A stretch of DNA of 64,000 bases, from assembly GCA_014529385.2 (NCBI GenBank), contig CM043944.1, positions 55,039,768-55,103,767 of the forward strand. The letters are read 5' to 3'. The stretch is from Adiantum capillus-veneris. Lineage: Eukaryota; Streptophyta; Polypodiopsida; Polypodiales; Pteridaceae. Below the pieces are notes generated by a model. The model was not told where the DNA came from, ran no database searches, and worked only from the letters and a program-made list of their open reading frames with translations. Positions 15,227 through 25,090 of this stretch are shown here, piece by piece; within the stretch, counting starts at the first letter, position 1; every line of letters starts with the position of its first letter. The position numbers and the translations under genes were made by a program.

Positions 15227-16089
15227 ATGTCTTTTGTGGCTATGGCTACTCCAGCCCCACTATCAAGTATAGCAAATGTTTTAACTCCTTTGTATTCCAT
15301 AGGTAAGGTGGTGTTTCCTTCTTCTCCTTCGCAATATTCCTCCAACTTGTTTATTGGCACAGGTTTAGAGTTTGCACTTTCTCGTTGAGTTTTATTTGAT
15401 TGTTCATTTGAGGGTAGATCTTGAAGAGGTATCTTTAATCCCATCTTCCCCAAGTTGTTGCCTACTTCATCCCATACATGTGGTCTAAAATTAAGCAGTT
15501 TAGATAGAGTAATGGTGCACTGTATTGGAGCTGACATCAACTCTTGCATACTCTTTGTATCCATCGTCTTGTATATGGCTTTTCGCTCAGATGGCACCAC
15601 TCTAGTCTCTAAGTCTGCCTCATGTTCTCCTATGTCTGAGGGTAAGGTCTTCAAGGACTCTGGTTTGCCTTCAATTGAAACTTGCGTCCCTGCATCTCCA
15701 TTTAGAGATTGAATGTCTCCCTGATAGACTTCATGCCCTGTATTGACCTCAGTTATGGGTGTAGATTGGAAAGTCGCACTTCCATCTTTTGCACTTCTAA
15801 TTGCTTCCCACAATTCATTTGGTCATGGCTCATCTATCTCTGGGATAGGTGCCATAAATTGTGATCTTGACCTTGCATCATTAGTGGTGTTGGCCACTAG
15901 TTGATCATCTACTTGAATTTCTAGGTTGTTGGTTTCTTGTGTTGCAGTCTTTGCTTGCACATCCTTTTGTGATTCTAGCTCAATGTTTCTTTCAGTTAAT
16001 GTTTCAACAACCTTTGCCTTAGGCATTTCAAATCCATCACTTTTTGGTTTTGTTTCTAGAGGTGGAATTGGTGCTTCAGGCTCCATCAT
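15184..16089 (-). pseudogene. gag C-terminus and protease N-terminal half
   Basis: Two open blocks (16089-15823 and 15813-15184) lie in the same frame, separated by a TGA at 15823-15825. The first is a Pro/Glu/Thr-rich linker. The second contains RPHVWDEVGNNLGKMGL, an EEYCEGEEGNTTLP segment, and the retropepsin active site ILDSGAG with the catalytic Asp codon at 15262-15264. A homologous block at 63573-63839 has the same RPYLWNDL and YYEGEEGNTTLP words. The downstream half of the protease is in another frame. The product would process gag; as it stands the frame is broken. Confidence 0.75.
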
Positions 16090-16324
16090 TGCTTGTGCAT
16101 TTTTTTACCAATTCCTTACACATTTTCAACCTCTCAGTCTCTACCTCAGCATGAGGATATTTCATCCCTCATTGCTCTAGGGTTTGGTTGGGTTTCAATC
16201 TAGCCTCATATGCTTCCAGTGCAGCATCTAATGGCTCTAGGACTTTGTCTACCAACTTAGACCCTCACGCCTTCCTTGGTTTCTTATCGCTCACCACAGT
16301 TTTGTTTTCTCGTTCTTGTTTTAA

Positions 16325-17640
16325 CTACTCCTTCATCTCTTGTAATTCTGTTTGTAGTGCAGTTTGATTTGTAATTATTTTTGCATTAATTTTGTCTCTT
16401 TTGGATTTCCAGGATTTTCTCCTAGTCCTCACTGACACACTAGTTGTTTCCCCTTGTTTGGGTTGTTGATCTTTCTCCTCATTAGCCTGGTCCTCAACAT
16501 TTTCTTTTGCTTGGGATCTAGTTACTACCTTCACAGGAATTTTGGATTCTTCCTCTGATCCACTTGGAGAAGGTAACACTCCCACAACATTCATTGTTGT
16601 TTTCCCCTGTTTGTTTGGGTGTTTTGGACAATTAGGAACAACGTGTGTAATGGCACACTCCAAACAATATCCAATTATCTCTACACAAGAACAATTCTTG
16701 GCCCAATGATTACCTCCACACTTGTAGCATGGTCCATCTTGTTGAGTCACTGGTGGCACAATTGATGGTTGTTCTTGCTTAGCCAGAATGGTCTCTGGTC
16801 TACGCTCTTGATTGGCTATGAACATGAGAGTGTCCTCATTCAATGAATAGATTTTTCCCATAGGTTCTTGCCCTAGCCTAGGTTGCGATACCTCAGCTCT
16901 TTGTAAAGACCTTGATACAACCCTATTTTGAAATAATGGATGATTTGGTAATGGAATTTGTTTTTCTATTTGATGTCCAAATAGTATCCCCCTTGTGTAG
17001 GTTTGATTATAGTAGCACTCACTCATCTCATGATTGGTCCAGTTTTGCTCATGGCACACCATTTTATTCGTTGTTCTACTTGCGTTGCTAGCTCATCTAG
17101 GTTGGTCATTAATTGAGACATAACCACTTGCCTTGTGTTGGTTTCACTAGATGATAAAGGAGCATTATCCATAGTGATCTTTGTATCACCAATTTCCTCG
17201 CCATAGGCTTTACAATTGTCAACTAGGTATAACGCTTCTCTCGTGACTTGTTCAAAGGAAGTACATCCTTTTAAGTGAAAATCTTTCTTGAGAGTTTTAT
17301 TTTTTAAACCCTCTATGAAGAGAATTGATAATCTTTCATCCTGTGGTAACTCGCGTTCCGGACATCTCTCTATATACTGTTTGAATCATAGCGATGCTTC
17401 CCTCACTCTCTCATATTCTTTTTGCTTGAATGCATAGATTTGGGACACTGTTTTATGCTTGATTCCCCTTTTAAATAACTCCACAACAAATTCTTGCAAC
17501 ATTTGTTCAACGTTTGAGAAGGCATTTTTGTCCAACGGTTGGAACCAATTCAATGCTATCCCTTCCAAGGTTAAGACAAATCCCTCATACTGTGTATGAA
17601 AATAAAATACTTGTTTGGCTCTTAACACTTGTTTGAACAA
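16325..17640 (-). pseudogene. gag capsid core and nucleocapsid with two zinc knuckles
   Basis: At 17640-17386 an open block carries the typical retrotransposon gag signature (FVLTLEGIALNWFQPL, then LQEFVVELFKRGI). A frame break follows, and coding similarity (LSILFIEGLKNKTL) continues to 17090. A 245-residue open frame (17062-16325) contains CYKCGGNHWAKNC (16691-16729) and CLECAITHVVPNC (16628-16666). Both fit C-x2-C-x3-H-x4-C, one residue shorter than the usual retroviral knuckle. The C-terminal part is Lys/Gln-rich. The role would be capsid formation and RNA binding. Frame breaks make this copy defective. Confidence 0.75.
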
Positions 17641-17854
17641 GGATGCATGTACTTATGGATCCCTTAATCCATCATACTTCTTCTTGTTACATTTGGCCAA
17701 TTAATATGGTCTCATTGGTTCTGGTTCAACCATGTATCTTAACGTGTTGGGGTCTCTCACAAAGACATCCCTTGTTCCTTCTTCTCGTCTTGGAGAAAAT
17801 TCTGGTGGAATCCCCTTTGAGACATGTTTTAAAAATGTTGATTGATTTGTAAGT

Positions 17855-18725
17855 CTAATTGGTGGTCTCTTGGTTCCACTCAATGAGGTAGGAGCTACAC
17901 TTCCGTGAATAGCTATTTTGGATGTGAATAGCTATTTTGGATGTTTGACGTCCATTTGATTCCATAGTTTCAATGTTAGCTTCTTGCAAATGAGTCTCAA
18001 AAAACCCTGGTACGCTTACACTCGGTTGAAAGTAGTAAGCAGAGATTGGAGTACCCATGTATGTATATCTTTTTAGCTGAATTGGGCTGATAAGTTTGTA
18101 CTCTCGTCCATACTTATCTGCCATTAGAACTTGCACTCCCTCACGGGAATCTTGCCGCGTAAGAATTTGATCTAGGCTAGTTTTACCTTTATTACTTCGA
18201 CTTTCGATAAATAAAGAATATATTCGCACTATCTGAAGTAATAAAGTTGAATATGGATCCCCTGGTCATCTGTGTATGTGAAGGCATAGAGGTTCTTGTA
18301 GTCTGTCAACTCTTCAATGATGGAATTTAAACATCTATAGAAGTTTTTTTGATCCCCAATAGGTAACCTATAAAGGCCATCATAAGTGTAATCCGTTAGA
18401 ACTCTCGTGGCTTCATTGGTTTTGATGAACCTCACGCTGGGTTTGTTGACTAGAGGATGCTTCTCCCTAAGTCTCCACCAGCAATTTCAACTTTTGCTCT
18501 TCCAAACTCCCGCATTTTCGTTGATTGGTTTGGCTTCCAGTGAGCTGCATGATCACTTGACGTATATCCATGAGCCATGCCTTGAGGTTTGGCTTGATAT
18601 GATTGATAAGCCTCATGGTGTTGTCTCAACCCTCTTGTTATAGGTGTTGCAGTATTTCTGGTTATTTGTGTAGGTGGCATAGCTCTAAGTTGAGTGGGAA
18701 ACCCTAATGATGGATGAGTTGTCAT
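17855..18725 (-). pseudogene. gag N-terminal region
   Basis: Three consecutive open blocks (18725-18450, 18435-18229, 18229-17855) read a Gln/Tyr-rich N-terminal region in coding style, separated by stops or frame changes. MTTHPSLGFPTQLRAMPP is the best candidate for the start. The position, between the leader and the gag core on the same strand, supports assignment to the gag N-terminus. A duplicated 16-bp word (GAATAGCTATTTTGGA) lies at 17908-17943. Confidence 0.55.
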
Positions 18726-19162
18726 GTTTAGGCCTCACTCAATACTCTCAAGCTGGTCCTTGATAAGAACACCCTGGCTTAGTGCACACAATCCCTTTTT
18801 GCCCCTGGTCAAGTCTCTAAAAAGTCAGGCTTTGGTGCCCCACTAACCTTTGGATACTGGTTTTGGGTACCCTAAAAGTTTGTAAATGGGAATCCTAGAA
18901 AATTTCACTCAAGGGTAGCTTCCTTATCTCACAAGCTTTCTTCCTAGCTATAGGAGACTCAGTTTGGAGTTGTGTGTCAAAAGTTAGAGTAGTTTTGGTA
19001 AACTGCACTTGAAACAGACTCAAAACAGTTTCAGGATTAGGACACAAAGAGATTTTGTGCTTGTATCTTGGCTTCCAGAGGGTATTTTTCACTCAAACTT
19101 GAGATTTGGGATGTACTCAAGTAGATCTATAAACTTATAAAGTCAAATACCCTCACTATGTA

Positions 19163-20409
19163 GAGGTACACCCATCGCGATTGTTGACCCCATGTCACAG
19201 ATTTGGAAGATTTTTGCACCGTAGCTAGCCCTTGATGTTTTGATACCAAGTGTCTTTGTATTTTTGAATTTGGAGATGTTTTGACCAATGAAAACCCAAA
19301 TCCCAGGTGGTTTTGCGGTTATTGGCCTGATTGTGTAACTAGGACTTTTCACCACTTTCTTTTGCTTTTTTGACCTTGCTCCTTTTGGAAAATATGTTGC
19401 CCTAGATGTGAGCTACCTACTCACCAAGTCTCAACTCAAAATGTCACTGGGGTACACCGATCGCGATCGTAGTTCTAGCTCCTTTTCAAGTGAAACTTTT
19501 GGATATGGTAGACAATGATGTGTACAGTCTACTCCTTAAATATTTTTGAATTTGGACAAGAAAAAGTCAAGTTTTTACCAGATCTTGGTCTGCTACAGTG
19601 GTTTTCGGACTGTCTACTGTTTTTGGCTATTTTGGTGATTTTTGTTGAATTTTGACATCTCTTGGCATCTTATATAACCTAGGTGTATGTGTGGGTCAAA
19701 TCTAGGTCAGATTTGGGACTGAGGTACACCGATCGCGATCGTAGTTTGGAGCCCAAATAGGATGAAACTTCACCAGCTTGTATTTGGACTCAAAAAAGTC
19801 AAGAATTTATAGTTTCTTGGTCTGAAGTGGCTGATTTTCCAATTTTATCAAGTTTGATTGATTTTGATGTTTGATTTGGGATTTGAGAGATACCTAGGCT
19901 TGTCCTATGCACAGGCTATCCCTCTGCATGGTTCTTCCCAGTTTTGATGTGTTTTGGTCTACTGAAAGTCAATTTCTATGCCAGTTTAGCAGTTTTTTAC
20001 TTGGATCTATATTCAGTGGTTTTGACCAATTTTTTGTGGTTTTTGACCCTAGGTTCTTTAGACTTTTATGTTTGTATACCCTTGAAGAGTCTACTCATCA
20101 AAGTTGAGGTCTAGGTACACCGATCGCGATCGTAGTTCTAAGCCCAAATTCAACCAAATCTGGCATGCTTGTAGACACTGATGTTTTACGGCTATCCCCC
20201 AAGTCTTTTTGCATTTGGATCACCAAAAGTCAAGATTTTACAGTTTCTGGGTCTGTCAGGCTAGTTTTACCCAAGTGGCCCGATTTCCTCGATTTTTGAT
20301 GTTTTTGGGTGTGGTGCTTTAGACAAACTTGTTTAGAATCTTATCAGGAAGGCACATGTCAAATCTTGTACAATTCTGACACTAAGGTACACCAATCACG
20401 ATCGTAGTT
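19163..20409 (-). repeat. Leader tandem repeats with a palindromic GATCGCGATC core
   Basis: Five copies of a 24-bp box related to GGTACACCGATCGCGATCGT lie at 19163, 19450, 19723, 20114 and 20386. Spacing is about 285, 273, 391 and 272 bp. The inner core CGATCGCGATCG is a perfect 12-bp palindrome in three copies. Surrounding text (GTCAAGATTTTACAGTTTCTGG, GAGCCCAAAT-GATGAAA) also recurs, so the leader is a degenerate array of roughly 280-bp units. The same box is present once in each LTR (11412 and 21281). Confidence 0.85.
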
Positions 20410-20935
20410 TTGAGCCCAAATCTGATGAAATTTTACAGGCTCTCTCTGACAAGTATTTCCCAGTGTTTGGTGCTACCACTTTGTGATTTGAATCAATTTC
20501 AGCTCTGTTTGGTCAGAGTTTTTAATTTCAGAGTCTTATGGCCCTTTTGCCAACGTTACGGTTTTCTGGTGTTTTTGACTCTATCTTTTGTCCCAAATTT
20601 GACTGGGATGTGATTTACTTATCCTACTCCTAAGTAGAGAAATGAAAGAACATAAGAAAATGAATCAAACAAAACAAACAGGATAAAAAATGGATGATGG
20701 ATCAATACTCAACCAATACAAAGAAATTTGAAGAGAGAAAATGCTTAAAGCGACCTTACTCACAACTCCCTATATCTCTCAAGAGTAGATCTAGCCAGTC
20801 CACCGACCCTAGACTCCATTAAGCACTAAACCCCTGTCTAGATGCTTCACTGAAATGTAAATGGAATGGAAATTATCTTTTGGAACAAAATGAAAACTTG
20901 AATACGCACTTGGTCACTCATCACCTAAGATTCAT

Positions 20936-20953
20936 TCCCCGGCAACGGCGCCA
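20936..20953 (-). other. Primer-binding site for tRNA-Asp
   Basis: The minus strand reads TGGCGCCGTTGCCGGGGA one base inside the 5' LTR. This is complementary to the 3' end of plant tRNA-Asp(GUC), which ends in CCCCGGCAACGGCGCCA. The match runs about 18 bases without a mismatch. Confidence 0.9.
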
Positions 20954-20954
20954 A

Positions 20955-21890
20955 TGTTTGCGGGTCGCCGTGACGAACGTCCATAGCATAGCCTTCGTGC
21001 ATCAACATAAGTATCAATACCAGGGAAGCGACTCGGATGAGACATGGAAACTCACTAGGGTGTCAATCCTAATAAAGTGAACTCAAAGAGATGCAACTAC
21101 TAACTCTACAAGAAAATCAAACGCACTAAAGCCAGGTAATCTGCCTATGTCCTTCTACACAGCTCTACAGTCATCATGCCTGTTTACCATGCAAATCATA
21201 TCCGATTCGCACGAAACTTGAAGGGAACCTACAAGGGACTATCAGGAGCATATCCCATCAATGTCATAGCATTTTGGATGGGTACACGGATCGCGATCGT
21301 TCATCCCAAAGTATGCAAAAACAGTAAACGCATGATCCTAAAGGGTCGTTTTTGGGTCCCCAAAGCCTCTCCTAGGGTCAAAACAACATAAAATACGCAT
21401 ATAAACATTGAAAACAGCGATTTAACGCCACAACGGTTGCGTTTGATACCTACACCTAATCTTGAATGCTTATACTTGAATGAAAGAGCAGAGTAAGAAG
21501 AACACAATACAATAAACAAAACTGAATTTGGATTACCGTAGCCACAATAACGATGATTACAAGTTGGAGCCAAGAGGTCGCTCTCTGTGCGTACAGCAAT
21601 AGTCACTTATCTTCAAAAACTAATCTCCCTTTCCCACTAACCTTAGTGTATTATATACCTAGGGATTTCTAAAGTGGGCTGCGGCCAACTTCTCATGGAC
21701 CTTTACATACATCATTGGAAAAATTACATCTTTGACTTAGACTTGACATAGACAACTGTCATTAGGCTTTTACAGGGTTTGATGTATTAAACATCGGAAA
21801 AATAATGTGACCACATCAAAACTTTGGCCGGTTGACCCAACGGGCGCCTTGGCTAGGTGGGCACTTGTATGTTGTTATCACCTCCAAACA
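20955..21890 (-). repeat. Right LTR (5' LTR of the minus-strand element)
   Basis: This 936-bp repeat is the partner of 11086-12012, with the same TGTTTG/CAAACA ends. On the minus strand it provides the promoter and transcript start. Transcription would then read leftward through the primer site, the leader repeats and gag. Confidence 0.9.
21649..21658 (-). promoter_or_regulatory. TATA box in the 5' LTR
   Basis: The minus strand reads GGTATATAAT, a good plant TATA box, conserved in the other LTR. Transcription would begin a few tens of bases further left, placing the LTR copy of the palindromic box at 21281 within the transcript leader. Confidence 0.55.
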
Positions 21891-22960
21891 GCTTAATTTC
21901 CTTGCAAAAGTAGGATGATTGGACTAAGCACAAATTTAAGAGGATAAGAAGGAAATCATATGGATACTTCTTAAGGACTGACTACTTATGGAAGTGTCCT
22001 AAACAAAGGGATGGAACACACTTCTAGTTATGGTATGATAAAGCTACTCAACAAGAGATTATCAAGGAGTTCCATAAAAGTGTATTTGGTAGGACATTTT
22101 AGTGTAAGGGTAACATTAACCAAAAAAAAGGAAAGGCATTGGTGAAAAGGGATGTATGAGAATGTGGCTGAGTTTGTGGAGTCTTGAAATTAGTGCTAGT
22201 TAGAGAAGATTTGTCTAGTCAATTTGAAGGTTGTGCATTGAGGACAAAGAATTAAAAATCTAAATGTAGATTTCATCTTCAAGATGTGATTTTCCACTAT
22301 GGATGTGTGGGAAAGATAACTATGAATAGAGGAGAATTGGATGTTGAAGAAGAAAGGGAATTCTTATGTATGATGGGCATCAAATTAGCTTTAACTTGTG
22401 CTTATAGCATATAGAGCAATGACAAGACTCCTCCAATAACAAAAGATTTGTATAAGGATTGTGAAGGTAATCTTGGAGAGTGAAAAGGATTACTTTTGTT
22501 TTCATTATGCAATAATCATACACCACATAGTTCAATCATTGGCTACATGCCTATTGAATTGATGTATGGTCAAAAACCTATGATACCAAGTAAAGATTTG
22601 GTTCTTACATGGAATCTATTGGCACAGAAAGATAGAATGACTAGAGAAAACATTCTTGCATTATGCATGTGGAAATTGGAAAGAGGGCCTCAAGATATTG
22701 AGCTCACAAAATCTTGAGTAAAGGATGCAATGTTGAAAAACAAGGATAGATTTGACAAGAGGCACAGGCTCAAATCAAAAGCTGTTTAGAAGTTGATTGA
22801 GTGTTGGTGTGTGATGGTAGAATTGCGAGCTAGCACTCTACAATAAGAAGTCTTTCAAAGAGATGGTTTGGTCCCTATGTTGTGGAGAATGTTATTGGTT
22901 ATGCAACTTATAGTTTGCATATATTGGATAGGACAAAAACTGAGAACTTTGTTAAGGGCT
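21891..22960 (+). pseudogene. Ty3/gypsy pol relic, right part (integrase)
   Basis: Directly after the right LTR and GCTTA, the plus strand resumes gypsy sequence. It has a DYLWKCPKQRDG segment and HKSVFG (zinc-binding region), core-like fragments (FHLQDVIFHY, GIKLALTCAYS near 22370) and then TTHSSxxGYMPIELMYGQKP at 22510-22590, a strong integrase C-terminal signature. Further on are KDRFDKRHRLK and RWFGPYVVENVIGYATYSLH. Many stops and frameshifts are present. This is the continuation of the relic at 10336-11085. Confidence 0.75.
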
Positions 22961-23474
22961 CATAGCCTAACAGAGATTCAGTAAGAAAGACATACAAAAG
23001 TAGGTAAAAGAGACGATAGTAGACTGCACATTAAGTCACAAAACTACAAAGCATATGAATAGTAAACGCCATGATTGAGAGAAAGAGTTGTTGGGTATGC
23101 AAGCCCGGGTTGAGTGGTGTCTTAGCCTATGGGAACACTCTCTCTAGCATGCAATGTAGGTTCAGTGGGAAGTTAAGTTTGCATTGCAAGCGATATATGT
23201 AGAAGGCTTTTCAATCAATATACAATACAATCAGCGTATTATTTTTCTTACTGTGTCAAATCCTCTCCTCAGGGGGTTCACTATGTGTAAAACTACCATA
23301 TCACGTGCGTTCAAGACATGTTTGTAAAACCCCTTATCTGTGAATTTTTTAAGGAATATAATGTACCCTTTCATTTAAAATCTGTAAGTTTTTTATCAAA
23401 GTTTCAAGAACTTTAAATACCCTTCTGTTGAACTCACGTGATAGGTTACATTTTTATTAGGTGACCTCCCCGGG

Positions 23475-23476
<2 letters not shown>
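22961..23476. other. Unassigned DNA after the gypsy relic
   Basis: No gene seen. It begins soon after the integrase end and could contain a decayed 3' LTR of the old element (a TGTTGGGTATGCAAG-like start near 23090). No second copy is visible in the window to prove that. Confidence 0.3.

Positions 23477-23536
<60 letters not shown>
23477..23536. repeat. (CT)n microsatellite, about 60 bp
   Basis: About 30 uninterrupted CT units. Not associated with a recognised element. Confidence 0.95.
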
Positions 23537-23539
<3 letters not shown>

Positions 23540-23761
23540 TACACCACCTTTCTCGCCATGCCTACTCACCGCCCTGGGGGATTCACCATGGAAAACTTAC
23601 GGCACCAGGTAAGTGCAAGGGAGGGGGGTTTTTTTACAAGTTACATAAGCGTATAAGTTAGGGGTAGGCCCCCAATAATTTATATCCCAAGCTCAAAAAT
23701 AAGGGAGGGGGGTATCATATTTATGGGGAAGGGGGGGGGGGGGGACTGCCCCGTGCTGATT

Positions 23762-24371
23762 ACTTGTAACCATTGTCAAGATTATTGATGAGCTTCAGGA
23801 TTGGTATGAGCAATTGACTGTGGGATGGAAAACTTGGTAAACACTGTTCAATGATGCTCTCCAGCTCAATGATATTCATGAGCTGAAAGAAGAGATATAG
23901 AGGATCCGGATATGTATGGATCAGTGGAAGATTCAGATCAGGGGCCTGACCAAGATCACTAATCAACTTTTGCAACTTACTGTTGATTCCTCTAAATTGC
24001 CTGAAAAGGATATTGCAGCTAAGGCGGGCCTAGCCCCACAGTATAGAGAGATGGCTGAGATTCTTTTCAAAGCTCGGGTCAAAACTAATCAGCCTCTTCC
24101 AGAAGGATGGATCCATACTGCTTCGCATTGTCACAAGCTGGCCAGAACCAGGATCACCAAAGGCAGACACACACTCTATTATCCTGACACCAAAACCTAT
24201 CATTCCCTCATGCCTTATGAAGTAGAGACGACCTCAGAAAAGCGGGATCAACTTGAGCAGGAGGCCATTTACCGACTTATTGAGAAGGAGAATGTTGGCA
24301 CTGGGACTTCTCAAACGCCATCCACGCCAAAGGGTAAACAGAAGCTGATTCAATGGAAGGATACTGAGTAG
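23762..24371 (+). pseudogene. Unrecognised coding relic, plus strand
   Basis: A 151-residue open frame (23916-24371) begins MDQWKIQIRGLTKITNQLL and ends ...[12 protein letters not shown]. The same frame reads sensibly upstream to about 23770 (IIDELQDWYEQLTVGWKTW, DIHELKEEI), crossing one TAA and one TAG. It is mostly helical, charged and contains GWIHTASHCHKLARTRI. I do not recognise the family. It may be the C-terminal part of a transposon-carried or host gene. It ends convergently with a minus-strand coding-like block (24515-24380). Confidence 0.45.
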
Positions 24372-25090
24372 TTCTATCTCAGAATTCACTGGCGGCTTTT
24401 CTTCCTCAGCTGGAAGGTTGATATCAGCTTGTGTGGAAGAAGAGGGCTCCACCTTGGCCTTTTTAGCTGCCTCTCGCAATCTCTGTATGACCACTCTATC
24501 ATTGGTCAAGTCCAATTCCCAACATCAAAAGTAGACGGTGGATTTTTCAGCTTCAAATCAGAATCAGACAGGGAAATTTTTTAGAAATTTTGGAATCTTG
24601 CCAAAATTCAAGAAAGGAGGGAAGGATGTAGACGGCTGAGACAGTTTCACTAAGTGGGAACGTTCTCTTATGAGACGGGTAGTGAATTAGTCAGTAAATA
24701 CTACGGTAATTACATGGTAAACCCAAGGTATATAAATAGGGCCCATTACATTGTAATCGGGTTTGCATTTGGGTTAGCATAATCTTGAGCATAATCGGAT
24801 TAGCATTTTGGCGGCATTTGTACTTGAGTTGTCAATCATTGGTAGTTGTTGTTGGTTGTACTCTATATGTAAATCACATCATACTCATTGTAATCTCTCA
24901 TCTGTAATTCCAATCACGGCAGCTATTCCAGCTACACTTACTCTATATTTAGTACTCTGAATTTGAATCTGAATATTATTCTCTGTACATAGTCTGGTTC
25001 TCATTCTAGTAGATAAATTCCAATTCAGTTTCTAATTCTCTGTCCAGTTGGCTGTCTAAACTAATACATCATCAGTAGCCGAAATCTTCT
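24372..25090 (+). promoter_or_regulatory. Possible promoter/LTR-like segment with TATA box
   Basis: TATATAAATAGG at 24729-24740 is a strong TATA match, followed by pyrimidine-rich sequence without a coding frame. A minus-strand coding-like block ([13 protein letters not shown], about 24515-24380) overlaps the left part. The segment resembles an LTR or host promoter, but no second copy is present. Confidence 0.35.

Larger units (their letters stand above)
11086..21890 (-). mobile_element. Complete Athila-like Ty3/gypsy LTR element lacking pol
   Basis: Two long direct repeats (927 and 936 bp) begin TGTTTG and end CAAACA. Their inner edges carry, for the minus strand, a primer-binding site complementary to the 3' end of tRNA-Asp and a polypurine tract. 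Both position the element on the minus strand, so the right LTR is the 5' LTR. A tRNA-Asp primer is characteristic of Athila-type elements. The interior encodes, in transcript order, a leader of about 2.2 kb with tandem repeats, gag with two zinc knuckles, an aspartic protease and a Trp/Lys-rich repeat ORF. No reverse transcriptase, RNase H or integrase motif is present anywhere between the LTRs. It is therefore non-autonomous. It sits inside an older gypsy pol relic. Confidence 0.9.

Noticed and set aside
20936-20953. Possible tRNA-Asp gene end
   Set aside because: Only the 3' 18 bases match tRNA-Asp and they abut an LTR; there are no D, anticodon or T arms, so this is a primer-binding site.
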